Assembly: GCF_003386285.1 (NCBI RefSeq)
Contig: NZ_QPNC01000009.1
Coordinates: 186,001-250,000, forward strand
Length of the DNA: 64,000 nt
Source: Nocardiopsis sp. FIRDI 009
GTDB taxonomy: Bacteria; Actinomycetota; Actinomycetes; Streptosporangiales; Streptosporangiaceae
Direction of reading: 5' to 3'
In this document: positions 45,095 to 56,056 of the stretch, piece after piece
How the letters are laid out: each line of letters starts with the position of its first letter
How positions within the stretch are numbered: position 1 is the stretch's first letter
Notes under the pieces: generated by a model
Seen by the model: the letters and a program-made list of their open reading frames with translations, nothing else
What the model was told of the DNA's origin: nothing
Databases searched by the model: none
Program-made: the position numbers and the translations under genes

Positions 45095-45192
45095 GGACGG
45101 GTCCCGTCGGCGTACCAGGCGTGCGCCCCCGGTCCCGACCCGTCGTGGACCCGATTCCACACCCCCACCCCGGAGCGCCATGAGGCGAAGGG

Positions 45193-45834
45193 ATGACAAG
45201 GGTGTTCACCGGAATCGTGGAGGAACTCGGCGAGGTCGTGTCCATCGAACCCGCCGGAACCACGGGCGAGTCCCTCCTGCTGACCGTGCGCGGACCACGG
45301 GTCTCCTCCGACGCGGGCCACGGCGACTCCATCGCGGTCAACGGCGTGTGCCTGACCGTGGTCGGACGGGGTGAGGGCACCTTCACCGCCGACGTCATGA
45401 AGGAGTCCCTCGACCGTTCCTCCCTGGGCGCGCTCGTTCCCGGATCCCCGGTCAACCTCGAACGTGCGGCCCGCGCCGACGGCCGCCTCGGCGGACACAT
45501 CGTGCAGGGTCACGTCGACGGAACCGCGCGCCTGGTCTCCCGGAGCCCCGGCGACAACTGGGACGTCCTGCGCTTCGACCTGCCCGCGGAGCTGTCCCCG
45601 TACGTGGTCGAGAAGGGTTCGATCACCGTGGACGGCACCAGCCTGACCGTCTCCGCCGTCAGCGACCCCGGAGCCTTTGAGGAGTTCTTCGAGGTCAGCC
45701 TCATCCCGGAGACCCTGGGAGCCACCACCCTGGGCGCGCTCGCCGTCGGCGCCACCGTGAACGTCGAGGTGGACGTCGTCGCCAAGTACGTCGAGCGCAT
45801 CGCCGCCGTCACCGCGGCCCGCGCCCGCGGCTGA
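45193..45834 (+). CDS. ribE: Riboflavin synthase, alpha subunit
   Basis: 213 residues of two lumazine-binding repeats: [16 protein letters not shown] and [16 protein letters not shown] mark the two halves, each with the internal INGVCLTV- or VDGTSLTV-type motif. The enzyme dismutates lumazine to riboflavin. ATG 45193 has GAGG upstream; GTG 45202 would give the family-typical MFTGIVEEL start. It is the first gene after the FMN riboswitch; ribBA and ribH follow. Confidence 0.95.
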   Translation: MTRVFTGIVEELGEVVSIEPAGTTGESLLLTVRGPRVSSDAGHGDSIAVNGVCLTVVGRGEGTFTADVMKESLDRSSLGALVPGSPVNLERAARADGRLGGHIVQGHVDGTARLVSRSPGDNWDVLRFDLPAELSPYVVEKGSITVDGTSLTVSAVSDPGAFEEFFEVSLIPETLGATTLGALAVGATVNVEVDVVAKYVERIAAVTAARARG

Positions 45835-45914
45835 CCACCCTCCGGCGGGCGGACCCCTCCGACGGGCCGCCACGCACCCACCACACCGCCAGCAGTCATC
45901 TCCTGGGAGCCGTC

Positions 45915-47770
<1,856 letters not shown>

Positions 47771-47771
<1 letters not shown>

Positions 47772-47841
47772 GGCGTGTTCCGTGGATGCCGCCCGCCGTG
47801 ACGGCGCATCCGGCGCGGCTCCGGCAAGGTCGAACACGCCC
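47771..47841. repeat. 71-base element with terminal 10-bp inverted repeats
   Basis: GGGCGTGTTC at 47771-47780 is perfectly repeated in reverse as GAACACGCCC at 47832-47841, enclosing a GC-rich inner part that can also fold. It starts at the ribH stop. It may be the operon's terminator structure or a small palindromic element; no second copy was recognised in the window. Confidence 0.5.
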
Positions 47842-47953
47842 CTCCCCCGCCTTCCGGTCGGCCCGACCGGAACGTCGGCCCCGGAGCCGACGCGTAGTGA
47901 GCCCCGGACCGGGGCCGAGCCTGGAGCAGTCGGTGCGAACGAGGGAACGACCG

Positions 47954-48415
47954 GTGGACGAGACACAGCGCGGGCCCGCGCTCCCGCGGACCTGGCGGCC
48001 GAGGGCGGTGCGGATCGTCGCCTACGGAATGGGTCTGCTGGTCGTGGCCACCATGGTGGTGCTGACGGTGACCCTGCCCGAGGACTGGCGCCTGCAGGAC
48101 CGGGTGCTGCTGGTCATGCTGGGCCTGGCGATCGCCGCCGGCCTGCACCTGCTCGCCCGCCCCAAACTCGTGGCCGCCGAGCACAACGTGACCGTGGTCA
48201 ACGGCATCCGCACCCACGTGCTGGCCTGGCCGGAGATCGTCGACATCCGGATGCCGGTCGGGGAGCCCTGGCCGTCGGTGGACCTGTCCGACGGCACCAC
48301 CCTGGCCGTGATGGGCATCCAGAGCGCCGACGGGGAACGGGCCCGCCGCGACCTGGAGGAGTTCCGCGCCATGCTGCACGAGCGCGGTGAGGCACCCGAG
48401 CCCGGCGACTCGTAG
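47954..48415 (+). CDS. PH-domain membrane protein
   Basis: 153 residues: two transmembrane helices (about 20-40 and 50-66) and a C-terminal bacterial PH-like domain (ARPKLVAAEHNVTVVNGIR, VLAWPEIVDIRMP, VDLSDGTTLAVMGIQ). Proteins of this type commonly follow ribH in actinomycetes; no function is established. GTG 47954 has GAGGGA 7 bases upstream. The gene is followed by a very strong hairpin. Confidence 0.85.
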   Translation: MDETQRGPALPRTWRPRAVRIVAYGMGLLVVATMVVLTVTLPEDWRLQDRVLLVMLGLAIAAGLHLLARPKLVAAEHNVTVVNGIRTHVLAWPEIVDIRMPVGEPWPSVDLSDGTTLAVMGIQSADGERARRDLEEFRAMLHERGEAPEPGDS

Positions 48416-48421
48416 ACATCT

Positions 48422-48466
48422 ACCAGGGGAGTCCCCGTTTCTTGGCGGAACGGGGACTCCCCTGGT
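48422..48466. terminator. Perfect 18-bp hairpin after the PH-domain gene
   Basis: Arms 48422-48439 and 48449-48466 pair without mismatch around a 9-base loop. No T-run follows on either strand, so it is a T-less actinomycete-type terminator. It ends six bases after the stop of the PH-domain gene. Confidence 0.75.
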
Positions 48467-48529
48467 GTGCGGTGGGGCACATACGTTGGTAACGAAGGTC
48501 GTGTGGGGGAACGCGGAAGGGGTATCCGA

Positions 48530-49690
48530 GTGCGCGACATCCGAGCGGCGGTGGCCGATCTCCACGCCACGGGCGAGACGTTCGCACTGGCCACGGTGGT
48601 CGACACCGACAAGAGCGCGCCCCGCGACCCCGGCGCCGCGATGGCCGTGGCCGACTCCGGCGAGGTCGTCGGCTCCGTCTCCGGCGGCTGCGTGGAGGGC
48701 GCGGTCTACGAGGAGGCCCTGGAGGCCATCCGCACCGGGCGGCCGGTCCGCCGCACCTACGGTGTGAGCGACGAGGAGGCCTTCAGCGTCGGACTCACCT
48801 GCGGCGGCACGCTGCACGTGTTCGTCGAGCCGGTCAGCCGTACGACCTTCCCCGAACTGGGTTCGGTCCTCGCGGCCGTCGAGGAGCACCGGCCGGTCGC
48901 CGTCGCCACCGTGGTGTCCGACCCCTCCGACTCCGGCCGCCTGGGGCGCCGCCGCGTCGTGTGGCCGGACCACGCCGAGGGGGACCTGGGCCCGACCAGC
49001 GGCCGTCTCACCGACGCCCTCGACGACGACGTGCGCGGGATGCTGGCCCAGGGCAGCACGGGCCTGCTGCGCTACGGGGTGGACGGACAGCGGCGCGGTG
49101 ACGCGCTGGAGGTCTTCGTCCAGTCCTTCGCCCCGGCCCCGCGCATGCTGGTCTTCGGCGCGATCGACTTCGCCGCCGCCGTCGCCGACCTGGGCAGCTA
49201 CCTCGGTTACCGGGTGACGGTGTGCGACGCGCGCCCGGTCTTCGCCACTCCCAAACGCTTTCCCACCGCCGACGAGGTGGTCGTGAAGTGGCCGCACGTG
49301 TTCGTGGACGAGATCGCCGACCAGATCGACGAGCGCACGGCCGTGTGCGTGCTCACCCACGACCCCAAGTTCGACGTCCCCGTCATCAAGGCGGCCCTGG
49401 CCACCCGCGCGGGCTACATCGGCGCGATGGGATCGCGGCGCACCCACGAGGACCGGCTGGAGCGGCTGCGCGAGGCCGGGGTGGCCGAGGAGGACCTGGC
49501 GCGCCTGCACTCGCCGATCGGTCTGGACCTGGGTGCCAGAACCCCGGAGGAGACCGCCGTGTCCATCGCGGCCGAGCTCGTCCAGACACGCTGGGGAGGC
49601 AGCGGTCGCGCCCTGCGCGAGACGAGCGGCCGCATCCACCGCGACACACGCCCCCTCGTTCCGGCCGGATTCGGTCACGCCCACAAGTGA
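48530..49690 (+). CDS. XdhC/CoxI-family molybdenum-cofactor chaperone
   Basis: 386 residues: an N-terminal XdhC_CoxI domain with AMAVADSGEVVGSVSGGCVEG and an LTCGGTLHVFVEP segment, and a C-terminal Rossmann XdhC_C domain (MLVFGAIDFAAAVADLG, GYIGAMGSRRTHEDRLERL). Relatives bind sulfurated molybdenum cofactor and load it into xanthine-dehydrogenase-type enzymes. GTG 48530 follows GGAAGGGG. A MobA-like gene follows, but no molybdo-hydroxylase is in the window. Confidence 0.92.
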   Translation: MRDIRAAVADLHATGETFALATVVDTDKSAPRDPGAAMAVADSGEVVGSVSGGCVEGAVYEEALEAIRTGRPVRRTYGVSDEEAFSVGLTCGGTLHVFVEPVSRTTFPELGSVLAAVEEHRPVAVATVVSDPSDSGRLGRRRVVWPDHAEGDLGPTSGRLTDALDDDVRGMLAQGSTGLLRYGVDGQRRGDALEVFVQSFAPAPRMLVFGAIDFAAAVADLGSYLGYRVTVCDARPVFATPKRFPTADEVVVKWPHVFVDEIADQIDERTAVCVLTHDPKFDVPVIKAALATRAGYIGAMGSRRTHEDRLERLREAGVAEEDLARLHSPIGLDLGARTPEETAVSIAAELVQTRWGGSGRALRETSGRIHRDTRPLVPAGFGHAHK

Positions 49691-49815
49691 ACCGAAACCC
49701 GATCCTCCGTGAACTGCCTGGTCACGGAGGGGATGGTGCGCGAAACCGGAGAGACTGGCGTGCGGACCGCCGCACGTGCGCCACGCACCGGCCGGGCGCG
49801 TGGCATCATCACGAC

Positions 49816-50436
49816 ATGGTGAGTGGGGACACGGGGGACACGGGGAGCCAACGGACGGCGGCGGTGGCGGGGCTGCTGCTGGCGGCGGGGTCGGGGAGCC
49901 GTCTCGGGCGCCCCAAGGCCCTGGTCGAGGTGGGCGGCGAACGCCTGGTCGACCGGGGGGTGCACACCCTGGCCGCGGGCGGCTGCGATCCGGTCCTGGT
50001 GGTGCTGGGCGCGGCGGACACCTCCGTGCGCGGTGCCCGCACGGTGCTCAACCCCGACTGGGCCACGGGGATGGGCTCCTCGGTACGGGCCGGGATCGAC
50101 GCCCTGCCCGACACGGTGGACGCCGTCCTCATCGCCCTGGCCGACCAGCCCCTGGTCACCCCCGAGGCGGTGCGCCGGCTCCTCCGGGTCCACGCCCAGG
50201 GCGCCCGTGCCGCCGTGGCCACCTACGCGGGCAACCCGCGCAACCCGGTCCTGCTGGGCCGCGAGCACTGGTCGACGGTGCACGCCATGGCCGTGCGGGA
50301 CGTGGGGGCGCGTCCCTTCCTGCGCACCTACTCGCACCTGGTGACCACCGTGGCGTGCGACGACGTCGCCAGCCCGGAGGACATCGACACCACCGAGGAC
50401 CTCGCGCGGGTCAGCGGCATGATCGACGGCCCCTGA
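49816..50436 (+). CDS. MobA-like nucleotidyltransferase (MocA type)
   Basis: 206 residues with the nucleotidyltransferase signature GLLLAAGSGSRLGRPKALVE, then ALADQPLVTPEAV and YAGNPRNPVLLGREHW. This matches molybdenum cofactor cytidylyltransferase/MocA-like enzymes that add CMP to the cofactor for hydroxylases of the xanthine-dehydrogenase type. ATG 49816 or GTG 49819 may start it. It lies 125 bases after the XdhC gene on the same strand, which supports a shared molybdenum-cofactor role. Confidence 0.9.
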   Translation: MVSGDTGDTGSQRTAAVAGLLLAAGSGSRLGRPKALVEVGGERLVDRGVHTLAAGGCDPVLVVLGAADTSVRGARTVLNPDWATGMGSSVRAGIDALPDTVDAVLIALADQPLVTPEAVRRLLRVHAQGARAAVATYAGNPRNPVLLGREHWSTVHAMAVRDVGARPFLRTYSHLVTTVACDDVASPEDIDTTEDLARVSGMIDGP

Positions 50437-50675
50437 CACCGTGGGAGTCCGGTCCTCGGCACGGTCACCCGAGGGGGTGCCGTTCGGGCGCCGGCGGGGT
50501 TCTTGTGAAGAGGACCGCGCGGTAGGCGTCCGTTGAGGGTGGTGGAGGGCGACGGGGGGCGAGTCGAGCCGCGGGCGAGGAACGACCGGCAGGCGTGGCC
50601 GAGGAGGAAGAACCCCTGCCTCCTCGGGCGCCCGAACACGGTCCGAAGCGAAGCGGAGGACCCAGGAAACACCGC

Positions 50676-53387
50676 CTAGCCCAACAGCCCGTCCAACGGG
50701 ATGAGCACCCCCGAGCCCAGGGCCAGCAGCCCCGTCGACAGCAGGACCAGGACCATGAACAGCGACCCCGCCACGGCCAGCCGGAAGGCGGCGAGCCGAC
50801 GCCGGGCGCGTGAGGAACCCCGTCGGCCGGCCGCCGTCCGGCCCAGCAGGACGAGGACGGCCGACAGCACCACCGGCAGCCACCACGCGGTCTCCACCGG
50901 CTCCGGCAGGAGGCCGGTCACCATGCCCGCGGCCCGGGAGAGCCCTGCCAGGGCGCCGTCGCGCGCGGAGTCCACCAGACCGCTGTAGAGCGGGGTGACG
51001 AACGCGCTCTCCGGGTAGTAGCCGCTGTCCGGGCGCAGCGCCCGGCCCAGCCCGTCGACCAGCCCGAGCAAGGCGGCGGGGTAGGCGAACCGGCGGCACC
51101 GGCCGGCCCGCATCGCCCGCTGGATCTGGTTCATCGTCCGCTCGACACGGCGCCTGGCCCGCTCCTGGGCGCGCCGCGACCTCGCCGTCTCCTCCGAACC
51201 CGGCGGCACCGGCCCGGTGTGGGGGCCGACACCCGGCGGGACGTCCGGCCGCACCGGGGCGGTGGCGGCCTCGGCGCGCCGTCGGCGGGCGCCCGCCCAC
51301 CGTTCCTTGGCCCCGTCCCACCGTTCCCGGGCCGATCCGGCCAGCGACGCCCACCGGTCCTGCCGCCGTGCCCGGCCGTCGGCGCGCTCCCGTGCGGCGA
51401 TCAGACCGCCGACCCGGACCGCCTCCGGCAGCAGGAGCGCGGCGGTGACCAGGGCGGCACGGGTGGCGATCGCGTCACCGCCCCTGCCCTCGCGCAGGGC
51501 CAGCCTGCGCTGTTCGACCCACCAGGGGGCGTGCGGGGCGGCGCTGCGCTCGGTCGGGTGCCAGGACTGGCGGCGCAGCACGGAGCGGTGGGCCGAGGCG
51601 GTCCCGGGGTCCAGCACCAGCTCGACCGCCCGGGCCCACGCCGTGTCGATCTCGTGCGGCTCGGGCCGCCGGGGCGCGTCGGCGCCCGAACCGACCACCC
51701 GCTCGACGGTCTCGACCACCCTGCGCATGACCAGCGGCACCTCGTGCTGGACCCGCTCCAGCAGGGCGCACCGCCCCGACCCGCCCGAACGGCAGGACGG
51801 GTGCGGGCACCAGTGCTGCGCGGCCAGCCCCACCGCGCCCGACGCGACCGCCTCACGCACCACCGCGTGGCGGCTCGCCTCACCGGTGGCCAGCGTCATC
51901 AGTCCGTCCGCGCTGATCTCGTGGCCGCGGAACCTGGGCGGCATACCCGGGACGTAGCGGGCCGCTAGCGCGCTGATCGCCACGTGCGCCAACCGGGGGT
52001 CGGCGTCCAGGCCGGTCAGGTACGAGCGGTCGAAGGTGTAGTCGTTGACCTCGCGGTCCAGCCAGCTGCGCAGCTCCGGCCAGTGGGAGCGCAGCCACAT
52101 CGCGCCGGTGTCGGAGCGGTCGAGAAGGTCGAAGGCCAGACTCGGCGGGTCCTCGTGGCTGGCCCCGGCGAAGACGATGGGGCGGGTGCGGCGCGCGGTC
52201 CGGATCTGCGGCCGCTCCCCGGCCAGCCACTGGGTGACCTCGTCGTAGCCCCACCGGGCGGCGGGGGAGGGGGCGAGCAGTCCGCGCGCGAGCAGACGCC
52301 AGCGTTCGTCGGTGATCGCCGAGACGTCCACCTCGGTGTTGCGGGCGGTGAGCCAGTTGCCGCCGCGCTCGGGACGGCGTCCGGTGACCAGTTCGTGGAC
52401 CATGACGCCCAGGGACCACCAGGCGGCCGGCGCCTCACGGCGGCCCTCGATCACCTCGGGGGCGGCGTAGTCCTCGGTGACGGCCAGTCCGCCGTAGACG
52501 CGGCTCATCGTGGCGCGGACCGCGCCGCCGAAGTCGGTGAGGGCCACGACCGGTGGGTCGAGGGAGCGCAGCAGCAGGTTCTCGGGCTTGACGTCGGTGT
52601 GGTTGTGCTGGAGGTCGTGCTGCCAGTGGTGCAGGCACTCGGCGACGGCGGACACCACGGCGCGGGCGCGCCCGTCGTCCAGCGGCGCCTCGTCCATGAG
52701 CGTGCGCAGCGACCCCAGCGCGAAGTACTCCTGGGCTTCCCAGGCCAGGTCCTCGCCCCAGGGGCTGGAGGAGGTCCCGTAGCCCTGGATGGCGGGTGTG
52801 TGCGGTGAGGAGGTGCCCCGGGCGCGCAGCCGGTCCAGGAGCTCGCGGTTGATGTCGTGGCCGGGCCGGTAGACCTTGAGGGCCAGTTCGCGGCCGGGCT
52901 CGTCGGCGGGCTCGGCGAGGTAGACGACGGCCTCGCCGCCCGAGCCCAGGTGGCCGAGGATCTGGTAACGGCGGCGCAGGTCGGCGGGGACGGCGTAGTC
53001 CAGGTCGTTCGCCGGTCCGACGACCACGCGGGAGACCAGACGGGTCAGCCAGTCCAGCACGGGGCCGAGGAGCGTCCGCCACCACGGGACGCGGCCCGTG
53101 GCCTGGTCGTGGCGCCGGTCGCCGGCGGCGGTGCCCCGGAGCCGGGCGGTCGGCGGGGCGGGGGCGTCCACGCGTGTGCCGTCGGGCGGGAGGGGGCCCG
53201 CGCCGGGGCCGACCACGCGCGTGGGAGCGTCGTCGGCGTGCGCGGAGCCGGGCCGCAGCACGCGCGTGACCCACCGCGTGGCACCCGCGGCGGGACCGGT
53301 CCGCGTGGTCGGCGCGGTGGGCTCGATCCTTCGTGTCGGCGCGTTCTCGTCACCGGGTTCGGGCGTGACCATCGAGGTCGGAGCCAC
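50676..53387 (-). CDS. Large membrane Ser/Thr protein kinase
   Basis: 903 residues. A Pro/Thr-rich N terminus (about 1-130) leads to a kinase domain (about 140-400) with LGSGGEAVVYLA, the ATP lysine in LALKVYR, HNHTDVKPENLLL (catalytic Asp retained), LTDFGG and AAPEVIEG, so it should be active. The long C-terminal part is helical and contains a Cys/His cluster (HWCPHPSCRSGGSGRC) of unknown use, then transmembrane helices in the last 180 residues. The start is GTG 53387 or ATG 53372; ribosome signals are weak. It is a single-gene unit, target unknown. Confidence 0.88.
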   Translation of the reverse strand: MAPTSMVTPEPGDENAPTRRIEPTAPTTRTGPAAGATRWVTRVLRPGSAHADDAPTRVVGPGAGPLPPDGTRVDAPAPPTARLRGTAAGDRRHDQATGRVPWWRTLLGPVLDWLTRLVSRVVVGPANDLDYAVPADLRRRYQILGHLGSGGEAVVYLAEPADEPGRELALKVYRPGHDINRELLDRLRARGTSSPHTPAIQGYGTSSSPWGEDLAWEAQEYFALGSLRTLMDEAPLDDGRARAVVSAVAECLHHWQHDLQHNHTDVKPENLLLRSLDPPVVALTDFGGAVRATMSRVYGGLAVTEDYAAPEVIEGRREAPAAWWSLGVMVHELVTGRRPERGGNWLTARNTEVDVSAITDERWRLLARGLLAPSPAARWGYDEVTQWLAGERPQIRTARRTRPIVFAGASHEDPPSLAFDLLDRSDTGAMWLRSHWPELRSWLDREVNDYTFDRSYLTGLDADPRLAHVAISALAARYVPGMPPRFRGHEISADGLMTLATGEASRHAVVREAVASGAVGLAAQHWCPHPSCRSGGSGRCALLERVQHEVPLVMRRVVETVERVVGSGADAPRRPEPHEIDTAWARAVELVLDPGTASAHRSVLRRQSWHPTERSAAPHAPWWVEQRRLALREGRGGDAIATRAALVTAALLLPEAVRVGGLIAARERADGRARRQDRWASLAGSARERWDGAKERWAGARRRRAEAATAPVRPDVPPGVGPHTGPVPPGSEETARSRRAQERARRRVERTMNQIQRAMRAGRCRRFAYPAALLGLVDGLGRALRPDSGYYPESAFVTPLYSGLVDSARDGALAGLSRAAGMVTGLLPEPVETAWWLPVVLSAVLVLLGRTAAGRRGSSRARRRLAAFRLAVAGSLFMVLVLLSTGLLALGSGVLIPLDGLLG

Positions 53388-53579
53388 CCTTCGGCTAGCT
53401 GGTCGGGTACGGGTTCCGGGGGAACGGCGGGCCCTTCCACACTAGGTCGCGTGTCCGACCCCTCGCGCGGAGCGGCGTCCGCCGGACCGCCGTTCACTCC
53501 CGTCTCCTTGGACTCCCGACGGAGCACGCGAGTTCCGGATCGGGGCGCCGTGCCCGGCGTGCCGCTGGCGGAGGGGCGG

Positions 53580-53885
53580 TCAGTGTCCGCGAGGGGCGAC
53601 CCCGAGCCGCTCACAGGCCTCCCGGTACATGCGCACGACCTCGGTCCGGATCTGTGCGCGCTCGGTGAGCGGGTGGGACCAGGGCACGCGGACGGCGCGC
53701 TCGACGCCCCCCACCGTGACCGCGTAGTCGCCGCCGTCGCCGTCCAGGCCGGTCATCCGTGCCGCCGTGGCCTCGGGGCAGCCGCCCAGGGCACGGCAGA
53801 TGAGCAGGGTGTCCTCCGGGTGGTCGCCGTTCATGTGCGCGGTGACGGCGGCGACGACCTCGTCGGAGAAGGGGGTGGACGGCAC
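53580..53885 (-). CDS. DUF2470 protein
   Basis: 101-residue protein made almost wholly of one DUF2470 domain: VVAAVTAHMNGDHPEDTLLI holds the conserved His pair and the helix, and later VRVPWSHPLTERAQIRTEVV. In larger proteins this domain follows PPOX-fold heme oxygenases (HugZ type); as a stand-alone in actinomycetes its role is unknown, perhaps heme or metal binding. It starts with GTG and lies upstream of the kinase gene on the same strand, with about 190 bases between. Confidence 0.85.
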   Translation of the reverse strand: MPSTPFSDEVVAAVTAHMNGDHPEDTLLICRALGGCPEATAARMTGLDGDGGDYAVTVGGVERAVRVPWSHPLTERAQIRTEVVRMYREACERLGVAPRGH

Positions 53886-54070
53886 GAACGCTCCCGTGGT
53901 GGGTCGAGGACACGAGTGGGGGAGGGCGCCGCGACGCCCTCCCCCACCGACGATATCCGAGATCCACCGGTTCGTGACAGTGTGTCGTCACCTGTGGCGG
54001 GTGTCCTCCCCCCGGTGCGCGGGGCCGTCCCGGTGTCCGCCCTCGCGGCCCGCCGCGCCCCGGTTCGCCC

Positions 54071-54613
54071 TCAGGACTGACGGGTGAACTCGGCGTCGAT
54101 CTCGATGGCGATCTTGTCGCCGACGACCACGCCGCCGCCGTCCATGGGCAGCTCGATGTCCACGCCGAACCGCTTGCGGCTGATCGTCGTGGTGGCGGAG
54201 AACCCGGCGCGCTCCAGGCCGTAGGGGTCGAGCGTGGAGCCGTTGAACTCCAGCGCGAGCTCGACCGGGTGGGTGACGCCCTTGATGGTCAGGTCGCCCT
54301 TGAGGACGAACTCCTCGCCCTTGGCCTCCAGGCCGGTGGAGCGGAAGGAGAACTCCGGGTACGTGTCGACGTGGAAGAAGTCTGCGGACCGGACGTGGTT
54401 GTCGCGGTCGGCGTTGTCGGTGTTGATCGAGGCGGCGTCGATGGTCGCGACCACCGAGGACCGGGTCGGGTCCTCCGGGACGGTCAGCGTGGCGTCGAAC
54501 TTCTCGAAGCGCCCGCGGACCTTGCTCACCATCATGTGGCGGACCGAGAAGCCGACCACCGAGTGGGTGGGGTCGATGGTCCAGGTGCCGGCCTTGAGTT
54601 CCTGCACTGCCAT
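54071..54613 (-). CDS. YceI-family lipocalin-like protein
   Basis: 180-residue beta-barrel protein: WTIDPTHSVVGFSVRHMMVS, VRGRFEKFDATLTV, NADRDNHVRSADFFHVDTYP and KGDLTIKGVTHPVELALEF are strong YceI motifs. Members bind isoprenoid or amphiphilic ligands; actinobacterial forms like this one lack a signal peptide and are cytosolic. ATG 54613 follows AGGGAG. It is divergent from the MarR gene, with 143 bases between starts, so the regulator probably controls it. Confidence 0.93.
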   Translation of the reverse strand: MAVQELKAGTWTIDPTHSVVGFSVRHMMVSKVRGRFEKFDATLTVPEDPTRSSVVATIDAASINTDNADRDNHVRSADFFHVDTYPEFSFRSTGLEAKGEEFVLKGDLTIKGVTHPVELALEFNGSTLDPYGLERAGFSATTTISRKRFGVDIELPMDGGGVVVGDKIAIEIDAEFTRQS

Positions 54614-54756
54614 GGTCTGTCTCCCTGCGTCGGATGGACCCGGACGCGGGTCCTTGTGTTTGCTAGTAACAAAGTACCTCAGAAGTATCTTCCTGAGAAG
54701 AGGAATCGCACGCGTGTCCCCGCTCACCCCGCGGATCCGCCGATAGGATGGACGGT
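54614..54756. promoter_or_regulatory. YceI-MarR divergent promoter with operator-like repeats
   Basis: The region is AT-rich for this genome and holds TTTGCTAGTAACAAA (54659-54673), an imperfect palindrome with TTTG and CAAA ends, and CTCAG (54679-54683) facing CTGAG (54693-54697). MarR proteins bind such sites. A -10 TAGGAT at 54744-54749 precedes the MarR start by 7 bases. Confidence 0.55.
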
Positions 54757-55209
54757 ATGGAGAAGGCCACGTGGCTCGACGCCGACGAACAACGCGTGTG
54801 GCGCGGCTTCCTCAGAGCCAACGCGGCGATCTACGACGGATTGGAGCGTGACCTGCGCTCCCGGTGCGGCATCTCACTCGTGGAGTACGGCATCCTCGTC
54901 CACCTCTCCGAGGCCGACGGGCGACGGTTGCGCATGCGGGCACTGGCCGACAGCGTCATCGTGTCCAAGAGCCGCCTCTCCCACCAGGTCGCGCGCCTGG
55001 AACGCGACGGCTACGTGCGCCGTGAGCACTGCGACGACGACCGCCGGGGCCTGTGGGCCGTCCTCACCGACGAGGGCGCCGCACTCCTGGGCCGGGCCGC
55101 CCCCGGCCACGCCGCGCGCGTACGCCAACTGCTGTTCGACCGGCTCGACCGGACACAGGTCGAGCAACTCGGCGCGATCGTCACCGCCCTCGGGGGCGCC
55201 GCCCCCTGA
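54757..55209 (+). CDS. MarR-family transcriptional regulator
   Basis: 150-residue winged-helix regulator: LVEYGILVHLSEADGRRLRM, LADSVIVSKSRLSHQVARLE (recognition helix) and the wing YVRREHCDDDRRGLWAVLT are characteristic. It should act as a dimer, released by a small ligand. I chose ATG 54757 because of the -10 hexamer 7 bases upstream, pointing to a leaderless message; ATG 54748 is possible. It likely represses the divergent YceI gene. Confidence 0.92.
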   Translation: MEKATWLDADEQRVWRGFLRANAAIYDGLERDLRSRCGISLVEYGILVHLSEADGRRLRMRALADSVIVSKSRLSHQVARLERDGYVRREHCDDDRRGLWAVLTDEGAALLGRAAPGHAARVRQLLFDRLDRTQVEQLGAIVTALGGAAP

Positions 55210-55273
55210 CCCCCGGCCGGGTCCCGCCCGAGGCCGCCCACCGCTCCACCGACGCCCGGTAGAGTCGGGGTCC

Positions 55274-55984
55274 GTGAGCAGACCATCCATCATCGGCGCC
55301 CAGAACTTCCGCGACGACGACGGCAGCGCCGACCCCGAGGTCGAGGCGCGCCTGCGCGACCACGCGGCGGGCCGTGTCGGAGACCGCCAGGTCCTGTCCG
55401 CGCTCGCCGCTTCCCGCGTCCTCATCCCCGTCGTGGCCGTGGCCACGGAGACGGAGACGGGCGCCGCCGGGCTCACCAAGGACAAGTCGAGCGAGGTCGC
55501 CGTCCCCATCATGACCGGCAAGGACGGCCGCCGCGGCGTGCTCGCCTTCACCTCCGTCGAGGCGGTGCGGCGCTGGCGCCCCGACGCCCGCCCCGTCCCG
55601 TTCACCACCCGGGACGCCTGCCAGGCCGCCGTCGAGGAGGGCGCCGACGCCCTGGTCCTCGACGTCTCCGGACCCCAGCCGTACACCATCCAGGGCCGCT
55701 TCCTCGGCCTGCTCGCCGAACACGGCCACGTCCCCGAACCCCAGGACGACCCGCAGGTCCTCGCGCTCATCTACCGTGTCACGCACGCCGAGTTCGGGAT
55801 CGAACGCGTGCGCGTCCACCCCTCCGAGCGCGCCGAGATCGGGATCCGCCTCGAACTCGACGAACGCGACGACGAGGTCCTGCGCCGGGTCGCCGAGCGC
55901 CTGCGGGCCGAACTCGGCCACGTCCTGCCCGGCGGCGTCGAACTCAGCGCGGTCGTGCGCGCCCGTCGGGACGGGTCGGGCTGA
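55274..55984 (+). CDS. SseB-family protein
   Basis: 236 residues. The SseB N domain is seen in DRQVLSALAASRVLIPVVAV, EVAVPIMTGKDGRRGVLAFT and SVEAVRRWRPDARPVPFT, and VEEGADALVLDVSGPQPYTI; the rest is a second helical region rich in Glu and Arg. Function is unknown in actinomycetes; SseB domains may aid protein secretion or binding. The start is GTG 55274, 8 bases after a TAGAGT -10-like hexamer (55260-55265), again suggesting leaderless expression. Confidence 0.87.
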   Translation: MSRPSIIGAQNFRDDDGSADPEVEARLRDHAAGRVGDRQVLSALAASRVLIPVVAVATETETGAAGLTKDKSSEVAVPIMTGKDGRRGVLAFTSVEAVRRWRPDARPVPFTTRDACQAAVEEGADALVLDVSGPQPYTIQGRFLGLLAEHGHVPEPQDDPQVLALIYRVTHAEFGIERVRVHPSERAEIGIRLELDERDDEVLRRVAERLRAELGHVLPGGVELSAVVRARRDGSG

Positions 55985-56056
55985 CCCCGCGCGGGTTGTC
56001 CACAGGCCGGGGTCGGGCACTGTCGCCGCGCCCGCGTCGTGGGTAGGTTTCCTGTC

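Noticed and set aside
50437-50675. Possible RNA gene between the MobA-like and kinase genes
   Set aside because: No tRNA T-loop pattern or riboswitch motif; only a short hairpin near 50458-50482. I see nothing convincing in this 239-base gap.
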